A DNA stretch of 64,000 nucleotides from Dendrocalamus latiflorus (lineage: Eukaryota; Streptophyta; Magnoliopsida; Poales; Poaceae). Positions 34,050 to 44,448 of this stretch are shown here, piece by piece (within the stretch, counting starts at the first letter, position 1; each line of letters opens with the position of its first letter). The DNA lies in NCBI GenBank assembly GCA_017311315.1, contig CM029631.1, positions 11,317,910 to 11,381,909 on the forward strand. Reading direction: 5' to 3'. The position numbers and the translations under genes are program-made. Below the pieces are notes generated by a model that searched no databases, was not told the DNA's origin, and saw only the letters and a list, made by a program, of their open reading frames with translations.

Positions 34050-34420
34050 TCTTGGAAAGTTGCTCTCTCTTCCGTCGCTGGTGGTACTACTTAGCGAGGG
34101 GGAAAGATTTACCAAGGTGAGCAATGGTGGAGACGGCAGGGGAGCGTTTATATCGGCGCGGGGGCGGTGGGTGTGGTGGGGTGGGGGGGGGGGGGTGCAG
34201 CGCAGCTCAGTGGGTGTTTGTTTTCCTGAAATGCCCTTGGTGGTATTTTTCTTCGTATATTTTCTTCTAGGAATAACAAGAGTTTTTGTGTGTGTATAGC
34301 GTGTTTTGCATCTATATTTACAAAAATAGTTATATGCGGACGAAAATGATAAAAATGGCACTTTGACACATCGTGGGCAGGCACACAGCACCCTACCACA
34401 AAACGGTAGGTAATTAAGCC
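34050..34420. promoter_or_regulatory. Presumed promoter and 5' UTR of the bZIP gene
   Basis: Upstream of the bZIP start: GC-rich leader with a G-rich run at about 34182-34195, then AT-rich sequence from about 34240. No unambiguous TATA box was picked out. Confidence 0.35.
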
Positions 34421-34424
34421 GGCT

Positions 34425-36815
34425 AATTACTTGCTTAAATTATATTTTACATGTCATATTTATTTGAATTTTTAAATATAGAAAATAATATAAAAAATTA
34501 TAAAATTTTATACACAGCCTCTTGACATAACGTACTTTATTATGTAATTTTTTAACAATTTTATCCGTTTAGAATGTTGCTCAAAAATTCATAAGATTTT
34601 CATATTTGTAGGAGTTGTTACATATAGCAAACGAGTTTCAAAAATTACAAAAATTTATGTGCAGCCTTCCGACATAGTCAACATAATTTTGTAATTTTTT
34701 GGAAATTTTATATGCTTTGAATTTTTCATGTTAATTTAATCAGAAAATTAGCGATATGCGATGCTTATTTAATTAGCCTGCATACCTTATTGTAGTTGGT
34801 TTGTAAATTATAAATCGAGATAATGGTTCAATTTAGTTTAGACTTCGTTTATGGATTTTGAATCTTAGAATTTTGTGATAAGATGGTAATAAAAGGACTT
34901 CACTTTGAAGAATTGAATGCGAAAAGACGAGGATATTTGATGTTGCGAATTAAAATAGACTTTATAATAAAACTAAAAATAACATGGCGCACAAGGTTTA
35001 GTTACGTGCATAAGAAACAATATCATGCATGATGGAACAAACCTAAGTACTCCTACGATACATATGCGACTTTTTCGAATGGAAATAAATTCGACCTTCG
35101 GGGGACTAGTTTGAAAAGGTCTGACCTACTGCGTGGACCTGGGCCATTTTTCCTTCCTTACGAGGTCAGCGTTGAAATCCTTGGTGGCCTCTTTGGCCTT
35201 GGCTGCTATTTCCCTCTTTTTCTCGTACTTCCTCTCGTGAGCCTCATGCTCCCTACGCGTGCACGCCTCGAGATGAGTCTTTGTCTCCCGACATATACGC
35301 TCAGTTTGCTCGTCATTGTGGCGCTCCTCCTCTCAGATCTCGTAGGCTGTTTTGACATCCCATTGCTCAAAGTCGACCATGTCATCCCGTCTTGCCCACT
35401 CCCTTCTTCGGACATGTGTTGGCTCGACCATGCCATCTCCCCTCGCCCACTCCCTCCCCCGCACAAATGTCAGTATGTCCATGTCATGCCGTCTTGCCCG
35501 CTCCCTCGTACGCACATATGTCACTCTTACCATATCGTCCCCCGTTGCCCACTTCCTCCTCGAACATGTGTTGGCTCGTCCGATGACACAATTCCCCCGA
35601 GTGGACCAGACATCTGTTGTGGGTCATCGTCGGTATCATCGGAGCCTGTGTCGGTGTCCTCGTCAGATTCCAACCCGAGCGTCTTGTCCAGTAGATACTC
35701 GTGATAGTTAATACGAGCTAATCACCACATGCTCGCCCCATCATTTCGCACGAAATCAAGGGCAAGTCTTCACTCCGATACTGCACATTCAGTGGTATCG
35801 TCTTAAAGCTTCGCCTGTGTTTCCCAGGTGTTGAGGGGCCGGACTCATCACCGTTTTTTGACTCCCGGTGCACGAAACTGAGGTACACCATCGGCCTCCC
35901 ATAAATGGCCACCTCGGGCTGGAAGGCAAATTGCATGTACTGCCTTCATGCTACGGTGCTATTCACCTTCACGAGCTCTCACATGCCATTCGTGCAAGTG
36001 ATCCCCTCGATCACAAGTTTCATCGTCATTGCCTCCGTGACGAACTCCCTTCGGATATAGTTTCATAGCTCGTGAATATTCATGACGTCGAACCACTCGG
36101 CCTAGAGTACCTTGTATTAGCATGTCGATAGGTCCAACCCGTACAAGACCATCACCGTATAATATTGTCAAGTGTTCCATATCTATGACTACTTGAAACA
36201 ATAACAACTAGTAAGCGTTACAACAAAAAATCATGACAAGCAGCATGCAACTTAGTGATTACATGTGTAATAGCTTGGTAACACTAACAAATATGGAGAT
36301 GAGGGAACGGGCGAGGGGGGACGGCACAGACATAACATCAATGCGGACGAAGGAGCACGTGAGAGAGGATGACACGAATAGAGTGACAATTGTGCAAAGG
36401 ATGTAGTGAAAAAGAAAAGATAGCAGCAACGAACCTACATATGTGTGGAGGACAGAGGTCACACATTGCAAAAGATGCATGAGCATCGCATATTGCTAAT
36501 TACGATTAAATTAACATGAATTAACATTGCAAATTAAGAGTACATAAAATTTCTAAAAAATTACATAATTAGGTCAACTATGTTGGGAGGCTTTACATAA
36601 CATTTTGTAATTTTTAGAGCTCATTTGCTATATGTAACAACTCCTACAATTATCAAAATCATATAAATTTTTGAGCAATATTCATAGTGGATAAAATTGT
36701 CAAAAAATATACAATTAAGTACATTATGTCAGGAGGTTGCATATAAAATTTTGTAATTTTTTGAGCTCATTTGCTATATTTAAAATTTTGAACAAACGTC
36801 ATACAAAAAAATAAT
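34425..36815. mobile_element. Inverted-repeat element with a decayed gene
   Basis: An AT-rich arm at about 34425-34745 (with 'tataaaattttatacacagcctc', 'atgtaattttttaacaattttatcc' and 'taggagttgttacatatagcaaa') is repeated in inverse order at about 36505-36815, for a span of ~2.4 kb. Between the arms lies GC-richer coding-like sequence. No target duplication or known terminus was identified, so the class is open (a MULE, foldback or other long-TIR element). Confidence 0.6.
35110..36205 (-). pseudogene. Decayed coiled-coil gene inside the inverted-repeat element
   Basis: Minus-strand frames carry a charged, coiled-coil-like segment ('NDEQTERICRETKTHLEACTR', 'REHEAHERKYEKKREIAAKA') after a ~57-bp tandem repeat (about 35370-35580) encoding variants of 'THVR.REWARRDDMV'. 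Farther upstream are frames such as 'VAIYGRPMVYLSFVHRES'. Frames shift and stop between pieces, so it is broken. I do not recognise the protein. The large plus-strand frame at 35111-35704 is the shadow of the repeat. Confidence 0.4.
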
Positions 36816-37142
36816 TAAGGCGGGTTCGTCCGGTGGCAGGGCGGCAAGCCACCTGCCATCTGATAGTGGGGCGACAGACCTCAGCCACCTGCTGTCTGGG
36901 CGATAGGTTGCCTACCATTTGGTGGCCGGGCTACAGGTCACACGCGTCACCTCTACAGCGGCAGCGTCCGGCCACCGGGCGACAAAAAAGCTATTTTGCT
37001 AATATGACATGTATACGGATATTTTTGTAATTATGGGTTGGAACAATGTCATATATGCCAAAAATTCGAAATAACGTGGTAACTATGGTGTAGGTGCCCC
37101 ATGTTTAGGCTAAAGTCATAGATTATATGTAGCATTTTGTGT

Positions 37143-37300
37143 TGCAACGCTATGGTAGCCCAACCAGTAAGACACACGACGTTTAAGGGTTGAGGTTTTG
37201 GGTTCAAAAGAGCGTTAACATTGTTTTATAGAAAGCAAATGTAAACCTCTTAAGTTTAAAAAAAATCAATGTTAGAGCAAGGGCAAGGTGGAGTATAGGC
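37143..37300 (+). repeat. tRNA-derived SINE-like sequence
   Basis: Box A-like 'GGTAGCCCAACCAGTAAGAC' followed 30 bases later by box B-like 'GGGTTCAAAAG' and an AT-rich body. This is the pattern of a tRNA-derived SINE; no target duplication was identified. Confidence 0.3.
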
Positions 37301-37431
37301 TGATGCCTCAAAATGCCATTCTCCGCTTCTATGATAAAAAAAATGTTTTTCATCTGAAAATTACTCCGTTTGTTTCTTTTTATAAGATATATTTTAGCTA
37401 CACACGAAGTTTACAAAAGTTATAAAACTAA

Positions 37432-38266
37432 GGATGTGTTTGGTTGGTGGAATGAGGAGGAATAGGATGGGATGATTCCAGTTTTTTGGGTTGGGATGGA
37501 ATGGGATGGTTCCGTCCATGCGTTTGGTTCATAGTATGGGATGATTCTATTTTTTGTTTGGTTAGTGGGATGAAGAAGAATGGGATGATCCCATGCAGGC
37601 CTCCCTGGCCGCCGCTCGCGCCGGCCTCAAGCGCCGCCGGCCGCGCCCGAGCTCCTGCGTCGCCGGCCGCGCCCGACCTCCCGCGCCCGACCTCCTGCGC
37701 CGCTGGCCTCAAGCGCCGCCGGCCGCGCCCGATCTCCTGCGCCGCCGCCCGCGCCTGACCTCCCACGCCGGCCTCCCGCGCCCGACCTCCCGCCGCCCGA
37801 CCTCCTGCGCCGCCGGCCGCGCCCGATCTCCTGCGCCGCCGGCCGCGCCCGATCTCCTGCGCCGCCGCCAGCGCCCGGCCTCCCGCGCCCGACCTCCCGC
37901 CGCCCGACCTCCTGCGCCGCCGCCCGCCGCCCGACCTCCCGCGCCGCCGCCCGTCGCCCGACCTCCCGCGCCGCTGCCCACCGCCCGACCTCCCGCGACG
38001 CCGCCCGCCGCCCGACCTCCTGCGCCGCCCGCCGCCGCTCGCGCGGGCCTCCGCCCGGATCTGGCGCGTGAGTTTTCTGTGGGATGAAGTCGTCCGGGAT
38101 TTTTTGTGGAATGAGATGATACCGAATTTTTGAGGAATATTCCTTTGGGAGGGACCATTTGCTTCCATCCCATTCTCCCCCATTCCACCAACCAAACAGC
38201 TGGATGACCTCAAAATTGGAACGGGACCATTCCATCCCTGGGTCATCCTAGCATCCAAACACACCC
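37432..38266. mobile_element. TAA-flanked element with GC-rich minisatellite core
   Basis: An 835-bp element with ends GGATGTGTTTGG ... CCAAACACACCC and TAA on both sides (37429-37431 and 38267-38269), so PIF/Harbinger-like. Both subterminal regions carry 'gggatgat'/'catcccattc' motifs. The middle (37605-38060) is ~85% GC. Confidence 0.75.
37605..38060. repeat. GC-rich minisatellite (CCGCC/CGCCCGACCTCC repeats)
   Basis: Degenerate repeats of 'gcgcccgacctcctgcgccgc' alternating with 'ggccgcgcccgatctcctg'. Long open frames on both strands here (up to 278 codons) come from the repeat composition, not from genes. Confidence 0.85.
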
Positions 38267-39179
38267 TAAGAGGATGGTAGGAGAAATGACTATGATGCCC
38301 CTAGTGTTAATATTTTGGAAATAAGAGAGAGAATAAATGTTAAAGAGATGGAAGAAAAATGAGGGTAAAGGGGAGAAAAAAATCTTAAATTTTCATGCAC
38401 ACGCAAAACTCATTTTGCTGCAAAACCTCAGTTTCTACATCATATCACCACCAAGATATGTACCTGGTGGTGGCAGCCCAGAGTTCCAAGTGCTACAACT
38501 AGGTTCAAAGCATCAGTCTAACAGAGGTTAAAAAGGAAGGCTCATGCACAAAAGAAACAAAAAAAAACACATAGACTTATCAACAATTCAGCCTAAAATA
38601 AAAGTCAATTAGACAAGGTGTCCCTATCAATCTCTTTCACCGCTCCATGTTGCAAAAGATCGGGAGCCTAGTTGCAGGCCAAGTGGCCAGAATCGATCCC
38701 AGGGGCAGGCTGCTTATTTAGGTTTTTTTAGTAGCTTATGACTTATTTTGTACTATAACTACGAATAGCTTTTGACGTAATTAAATCTTTAAAAAGTAAA
38801 AATAAAAAATATGTTAACCTACTACAGTCAATGGAAATGAATATGAAAAAAATGAAAAAGCAAAAAAAAACCCCCAAAAATAGCTAAAAATCAAAAAAGA
38901 TAAAATTAAGAAATAGTAAATTAGAAGCCAAAAAACAAAAGCTGAAGCCGAAATCAGCAGGGAGCGTGGATTTTTTCGTGGGGCCCACGCCGTATCTTTC
39001 TCTTGGCTGCCAGGCCCGCCAGGTCAGCAGGCCGCGGAATCCATTGAATCTTGGGGCTGATATTTTTTCTGGGCGAGGACACGTCGGACGCCGACGTGCC
39101 GCCGTCGTGCCTATCCACAAAAACCCGATATTATCTCGGTCACTCATATCGGGCATTTCTTGGTTCTCCTCCTGTCAAT
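38267..39179. other. Intergenic with a family D repeat
   Basis: 38700-38955 is a family D copy ('gcttatttaggttttttta' ... 'caaaagctgaagccgaaatc'). 38965-39110 is a GC-richer unidentified patch. Confidence 0.4.
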
Positions 39180-39225
39180 TCGCGTGCTTGTTCTATCAAA
39201 AAAAAAAAAATCGCGTGCTTGTTCT
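39180..39225 (+). repeat. Poly-A micro-insertion with 15-bp direct repeats
   Basis: TCGCGTGCTTGTTCT at 39180-39194 recurs at 39211-39225, with only ATC plus thirteen A between. The form is that of a target duplication around an A-tail with no body, as at 10521-10567. Confidence 0.6.
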
Positions 39226-40159
39226 TCACAGCATTCACCGCGTCCGGACAGCGCGTCTGAATATCTGATCTTGCCGTGAGTGACAATGTCGTTCGGAATT
39301 TTCAGTCATGCGGATGCCTGGATCCTAGGGTACGTTTATATCTACATGCTAGCTAGTAGCGTGTTGGGTCAGAGTCGAAAAATTCGCCTTCCCCAATCCC
39401 TGACATGTGCCAAAATTTGCGGTGCTAGAATTTGATCATCAAGTTGGTCCCCTCGTCCGTCAGTCGACTGGTAATCTACCTAGCTGCGTAGTGTTTGTAA
39501 ATGATGGAGGTTTTGAGTCCAAACCGTACTACAAGTGTACCCAGCCAAATGCGTGCTCTTTGTTACGAATAAAAAAAACATATGGTTTTAACGCGTTGAG
39601 TCAATATTATTAGGATCGGTTTACCTAGCTCACACGCTCGGCTATATCATGCCTTCACATCCTCAGCTCTGCTGTGCATCGATATAGCTTTGTTTTTTCT
39701 TGTTATAGAAATTTTAGAGTGGTAGAACTTTTTTTAATAGACTATTTTTCTGTTTTTACTAGATATTTTTTAAAGAGGTGCAAGCGAAAGTTAAAGAAAC
39801 ATATGAACTATTATTACTAGCTCTCTTTTTAAACAGTAGAAATAACGTAGAAACGTGGGTGCGAGCACGAACATTTTGAGACATTTGTGTGCTTATCCTT
39901 CACATGGTTTGTCTGGTTCGGCGCATTTGGTCTTGTCGGCGCATATGTCGTTGGAATCTTACTGATGTTGATGCCAGGAATAGATTTGTCAGTGGACTTC
40001 TCTTCTCGGTTGTCGTCGAAAATCATCCAATGGACATCGATGTGTGCCAATATCTAGCACCGATCACTAAACTTGATCATCAAATCGGTCGCCTAGTCGA
40101 TCAACTGACAATATACTTGGTATTTTCCCCGAGTAAGATTTTTAGGTGCTCATTAGAGT
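39226..40159. other. Intergenic with a short diverged duplication
   Basis: 39405-39475 and 40045-40120 are related: both read like 'cttgatcatcaa.t.ggtc.cct.gtc' and encode similar peptides. The source element is not recognised. Confidence 0.35.
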
Positions 40160-41790
40160 TTTAGCTTTTAGCTTCAGGCTTCTAGCTTCTTTTTTTAATC
40201 TTTTTTTTTCTTATTTTTTGTGATGATATAACCTTTTTCTTTTTTAAATTTAATTAAGTTGAAAAAACTAACTACAGATATTAAGGCTGTTCATTTTAAA
40301 ACCGAAACGAATAAGCCGTACCGAATAAACCATATCATACCCGTCAACTAGGTTTGACCGGTATTCGACATTCGGTATGGTTTATAGAAATCAGTTTTTT
40401 CGGTATTTGGTTTTTTTTGGGGGAAAAACTAGGGGAAAACAGGTAAAATCAAAGGAAACCGACCTCCAGGCCACTCTGTGCCCCCAAAGGCCCCAACTCC
40501 CCAAGATGGCAAGACACTAGCAATCCCCTCCCCATTCTTTCTCCATCGGGCGAGCGACGGCTGCTCCTGCTCCATCTCCTCATCCTCCTCCAGCTCATAC
40601 TTCACCGCCCGGCTCATCCCCCGCTCGTTCCCCTCCTCCGTCTCCTCCCATTTCTACAGCGGCGGGGGTGGTGGCAGCTCGAGGTCCACCACCCCCGGTC
40701 GCAGGGGTGGCTCCATCGCCATGGCCCCAGTACCCACGCCGATGCCGTTCCCCAGCGCAGACGAGCTCGTCATCGAGGACACATCTTGAGCTGGTGACAG
40801 CATCTCCATCACCACCCGCTTCTGGCTGCTCAGGTGGGGATTTGGGAGGGGGTTGCGCGGATCTGCTTGCGGGGCGTTGTTGCTAGTGGCTTGTGCCTGG
40901 GCACGGTTGCCAGTGTTCCGACTGATTTGAGCTGGATTTGGTGTTGTTGCAGCGAGCAGGAGATCCAGCGCGGGGACAAGATCTCGTGGTATGCTGATGG
41001 AGATCAGCTTGTGCGATGCAAGTACAACCCGGCCATAGCTTATGCTTATGGTAAGTAGTTACGCTTCAGTTGCATCTTCTGTCAATTTTGCAATGTAGGT
41101 TGTGGGATTGTTGATTTTGTTGAGTTAGGTATTCGAATAATACTTTTGAGCTTTCTGTGATTTTGTGGCTTAGAAAAAAAAATCATGGATTCGAACAATT
41201 TGATGATTGTATTAATTCAGCTGTTGGATGCAATCCTTATTGCATTGCTCATTGGTATAATATGTTACATGTTCACAGATACAAATTCTACAGGATAACT
41301 AGATAAGTGATGAACTGCTAATATTTGTGCTAAGTTGACTAAGACTGTGGACCAAAACAAATGCATTAGAGCTTAGATAGGGCTTGGTGATGAACTGAAA
41401 ATGTAGGTCCTGGTTTGCATTTTTGAGAGGTATTCAGAGGCAGCTATCTTGCTTTTGGGGAAAAAAATAGTACTCATCACCAGTCGTGAATGATTATAGA
41501 GGACATGCATGCACATATAAGACATATTAACTTATGAGAAAACACTGTTTAGCATCTTCAAAATATCTCAGTTCAATAGCATAACTGATGTAGAACATCT
41601 GGTTAGCTTATAACCCAAAAACATTTTCATTCATCAGTGCATATTTTCTTTGAATTCCATTCAATGTTTTAAAAGTATGGTAGGATTTCATTGCACTCTC
41701 ACTAACTCACACTGACTGCTTGCTCATGCAGGGTGGGGATCACAAGGCTGAACCCCGTAGTTTTTATGTTGAAGGCGGCCGTCTCCAGAA

Positions 41791-42722
41791 ATTTGGGGCC
41801 CCAGGGCGAATTGCCAAATGAGGCCCTCAATTTTTAAAAAATATTGCATACTATTACACAATCATGTAAGATGTAACTTCAATATGTATTACTCCATACA
41901 AGATTTGAAAATATATCAAATATTAAGACCAAAAAAATATAGTACTAACCTCATGTTCTACTAAAAAGTATCATACGTCTTGTATTTCTTGAAATGAAAT
42001 CTCCAATTATATCTTCATAATTAATCTTCTCCAAGACATCATTTTCAAGCGCTATTATCGCTAACCCATTGAGTATTTCTTGTGTCATAGTAGAACGCAA
42101 GTAGGATTTCAACAACTTGAGTAGTATATGATATGGATAACTGATATTGATACAGTGGTTATCGAGTAAACAATAAAAGGAAGATGATCTACCGAGTAGA
42201 TAAATCTAGTCGTAACTATCAAGCGAATGACAAGAAAAGTACAAACAAATCAATCTAATCTTAGAAAAAGAAGAGCAAAAACTCACTGAGACTGAGAGAT
42301 CACTAGGAATTTTCACGCCTCAAGCGCAGACTTATCATTGAATCTCTTCAAAAATTCATCATCCTATTATCCTAATACAATCTCTCGAGTAACTACGTAC
42401 CGGAGGTCTCCTACTCTCCTGGGAAGTCTGCGCGGCCAGGAGTTGCGCTCGCTTGCGTCGCCCGTGTCGCCGAACTGCCGAAGGATGGGAACGCGCCGGC
42501 CGCGGCGACGAAGGCGTCGTATGAACCAGCGGCCGCAGAATTGAAGTCTGAAGAAACCCTAGCAGCGCATCGGCAGGAGCCGCAGGACGGCAGGAGTCAG
42601 GACCGGGACCGGCTGGGCGCTGGCGGCTGTACAAGGAACATAATACGTATACGTATATTGGTTTGGGACTTTGGGGGCCCCACAAATTTGGGGGCCCTGT
42701 GCAATCGCTCAGCTTGCACTCC
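41791..42722 (-). mobile_element. Second hAT remnant nested in the captured exon
   Basis: Bounded by similar GC-rich ends ('tttggggccccagggcg' on the left, 'gggggccccacaaatttggg' and 'gggccctg' on the right). It holds the 3' end of a hAT transposase and a non-coding GC-rich 5' part at 42400-42640. Edges are approximate and no target duplication was resolved. Confidence 0.5.
41951..42150 (-). pseudogene. C-terminal end of a TTF-type hAT transposase
   Basis: Minus-strand frame 'LLKLLKSYLRSTMTQEILNG', 'LAIIALENDVLEKINYEDII', 'GDFISRNTRR', stop at 41951-41953. This is the terminal hAT dimerisation segment of plant TTF-zinc-finger transposases (usually 'SYLRSTM.QERLNGLAILSIE'). The zinc finger and catalytic part are absent, so only a scrap remains. 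Confidence 0.75.
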
Positions 42723-43340
42723 CTCATCAACGGGCCGCGCCCGTGATGTCGCCGTTCTAATCTATGGTCTGGGCGATCTGCAATGGTGGCGATGTTGTTG
42801 CAAAGCTCTTCATGACGTCGAAAGGCCTACAGAACAGAAGTTTCTTGAAGCGCATGGGTTGCAGCAATGGACAATGGTGGTCAGATGGGATGGAGCAGCA
42901 AGCTGTGTATGAGCCGGTGGCTATGCTCTGTTAGCTACTTACTTAGTTAGCTATTGACACTGGAGACTGCACACTAGATTGGATAGAGACAGAGCATTGA
43001 CGCATTGTCGTGTAGTTCTTAATTCGTGTCAACTTTGGTAAATATGATATTCATCGATACCGAACCGAAATAACGTGGTATTAATCGGTACCGAACTGTA
43101 TTGTGAATTGTACTGTATTTACCAAATTAATAGTACCGTATTTACCGAATCATATATACTGAAAAACCAAATGAACAGCCCTAGCAGATATAGTGCAAAA
43201 AAAAGTCTCTATAGTGCCAAATAAGCCCACAGCTAGAGCTTATAAGCTCTAACGAGCAGCCAAGGAGGTCTTGGTTGAGGGTTAAAACTCAATCGAGAGC
43301 GTTGCAACGATTCCGGTAGAAATTGGGGTTTCCCTCTAAT

Positions 43341-43998
43341 TAGGGCTGCCACTGGGGTACCTATTACCCTTGTCCAAACCCATACTCACACTATTGGGTA
43401 GAGTATGATAAGAAATAAAATACTCATTTAGATTTAGATATGGGGAGGATAATCCATAGGCTTGGATTACCCATACTCAGTTATATCTTCTTATAAAAGT
43501 ATGTGGGAGCCACATGTGCACCTATGTTCACCCAATTCGCACAGAGTAGTTCCATACATACAGAAACATTTTCAACAAATTTCAGTCGATTTTGTAAAAC
43601 TTTTGTGATGTGAACACGAGGTTGAAATTCCAAATATCGAAGTTTTACGAAATCTTCCTATACAAGCATGTGGGGCCACGTGTACGCATAGCCCTGTCAA
43701 TTTGTATAGAGTAGCTCTCCTACACGTAGAATCATCTTCAATAAATTTCAATTGATTTCGAAAAACTTATGTGGTGTGAACATGAGGTTGAAATTCAAAT
43801 ACTGAAGTTTTACGAAAACTTTCTTCGTAAGCGTCTTTGACTTAACCCCTCCTTTTCCTTCTTCTTTACCCACTAGGTTACCAAATCCATTAGATATACC
43901 CTTTTTTTATTTAAGTATAGATAATGTCACTTTAAATAAGTATAGATAATATTATGTAAAGATTTAGGTTATTCATACCCTACCGAATAGTAGCCCTA
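43341..43998. mobile_element. Non-autonomous hAT element, perfect 8-bp target duplication
   Basis: A 658-bp element with ends TAGGGCTGCC ... GTAGCCCTA and identical flanking 8-mers CCTCTAAT (43333-43340 and 43999-44006). The interior contains a diverged ~170-bp direct duplication (about 43493-43660 and 43661-43835, each with 'tatgtggg.gccac.tgt.c.c' and 'gaggttgaaattc'). No coding frame. Confidence 0.88.
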
Positions 43999-44006
43999 CC
44001 TCTAAT

Positions 44007-44448
44007 GACCAAAATGAGACGGCTAGTAATGCACAAGTTTTGTCAAAAAAGAAAGAAAGAAAAAAGCTAATATGCAAAGGGAAGAACATCTTGCCAAATT
44101 TTTTTCGAGAAACATCATCTAATTTATATTCTAACTTAAGGATAAAGCACATAAATACTTAATTTTTACGTTGAATATTCTAGATGAATCGTGTTGCCAT
44201 CAAACTCTTTTGAGTCGATGAACGGGCTAGGTTTCGCAACTTTTGGCAGCCGAAGATCGGTGGCACTACGCTTCAAACCAAACAGGCTTTGAGCATTATC
44301 CCAAGCAGGCCAAATCCGATGAACGTCACCAAACGTTTGCAACTTCGGGAAATTTTGGTATAACCCCTAGCATTAACCAAATGGGCCGACAAAAATAGCC
44401 GATTGCTGTTGAATTGAGCCCACCAAACTTTTCGCAGGATGTTGTTCC
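44007..44448. other. Intergenic, no gene recognised
   Basis: AT-rich to 44200, then mixed sequence leading into the GC-rich Tha4-like pseudogene. Nothing else recognised. Confidence 0.4.

Larger units (their letters stand above)
40478..42830 (+). pseudogene. Captured fragment of a kinesin-7 (KIN-7) motor gene
   Basis: Exon 1 (about 40478-40833) gives a serine-rich leader with 'ARLIPRSFPSS', 'SRSTTPGRRGG' and 'PFPSADELVIEDTS', then a TGA (about 40787), then 'GDSISITTRFWLL'. Exon 2 (40953-41050) gives 'SEQEIQRGDKISWYADGDQL' and 'VRCKYNPAIAYAYG'. Plant kinesin-7 motors start with 'DSISVTIRFRPLSEREIQRG' and 'GDEISWYADG', so this is their N-terminal motor part. The GT-AG introns are retained, so the copy was taken from DNA. 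A third exon remnant begins at about 41732 (gcag acceptor) and is cut by the insertion near 41791-42722; matching traces ('catcaacgg', 'ttctaatctatgg') resume after it. The in-frame stop and the RFRPLS-to-RFWLLR change show it is dead. Confidence 0.8.
40282..43183. mobile_element. hAT-type element carrying a captured kinesin-7 fragment (Pack-hAT)
   Basis: A ~2.9-kb element with ends TAAGGCTGTTCATTT ... AAATGAACAGCCCTA. It is flanked by 8-mers ACAGATAT (40274-40281) and GCAGATAT (43184-43191), 7 of 8 identical. Subterminal regions repeat 'accgaa', 'taccgaa' and 'cggtat' motifs on both sides, as in Ac/Ds-like elements. Inside is a fragment of a host kinesin-7 gene with introns. It encodes no transposase of its own; the transposase scrap at 41951-42150 belongs to a second element nested inside. 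Confidence 0.75.
40160..43260. mobile_element. Family D repeat split by a hAT element
   Basis: The left half (about 40160-40281: 'ttttagcttttagcttcagg', T-rich tract, 'aatttaattaagttgaaaaaact') and right half (43184-43260: 'agtgccaaataagcccacagc', 'gcttataagctctaac') are the two sides of a family D element, interrupted at the 8-bp target site of the hAT. Confidence 0.5.

Noticed and set aside
35111..35704. 197-codon plus-strand frame, possibly a membrane protein
   Set aside because: It covers the minisatellite whose minus-strand reading gives a coherent charged coiled coil; the plus strand is proline/serine-rich repeat only.
37428..38264. Long open frames of 278, 202 and 164 codons over 37.4-38.3 kb
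   Set aside because: They overlap on both strands, are arginine/glycine/alanine-rich and follow the GC minisatellite period. No domain.
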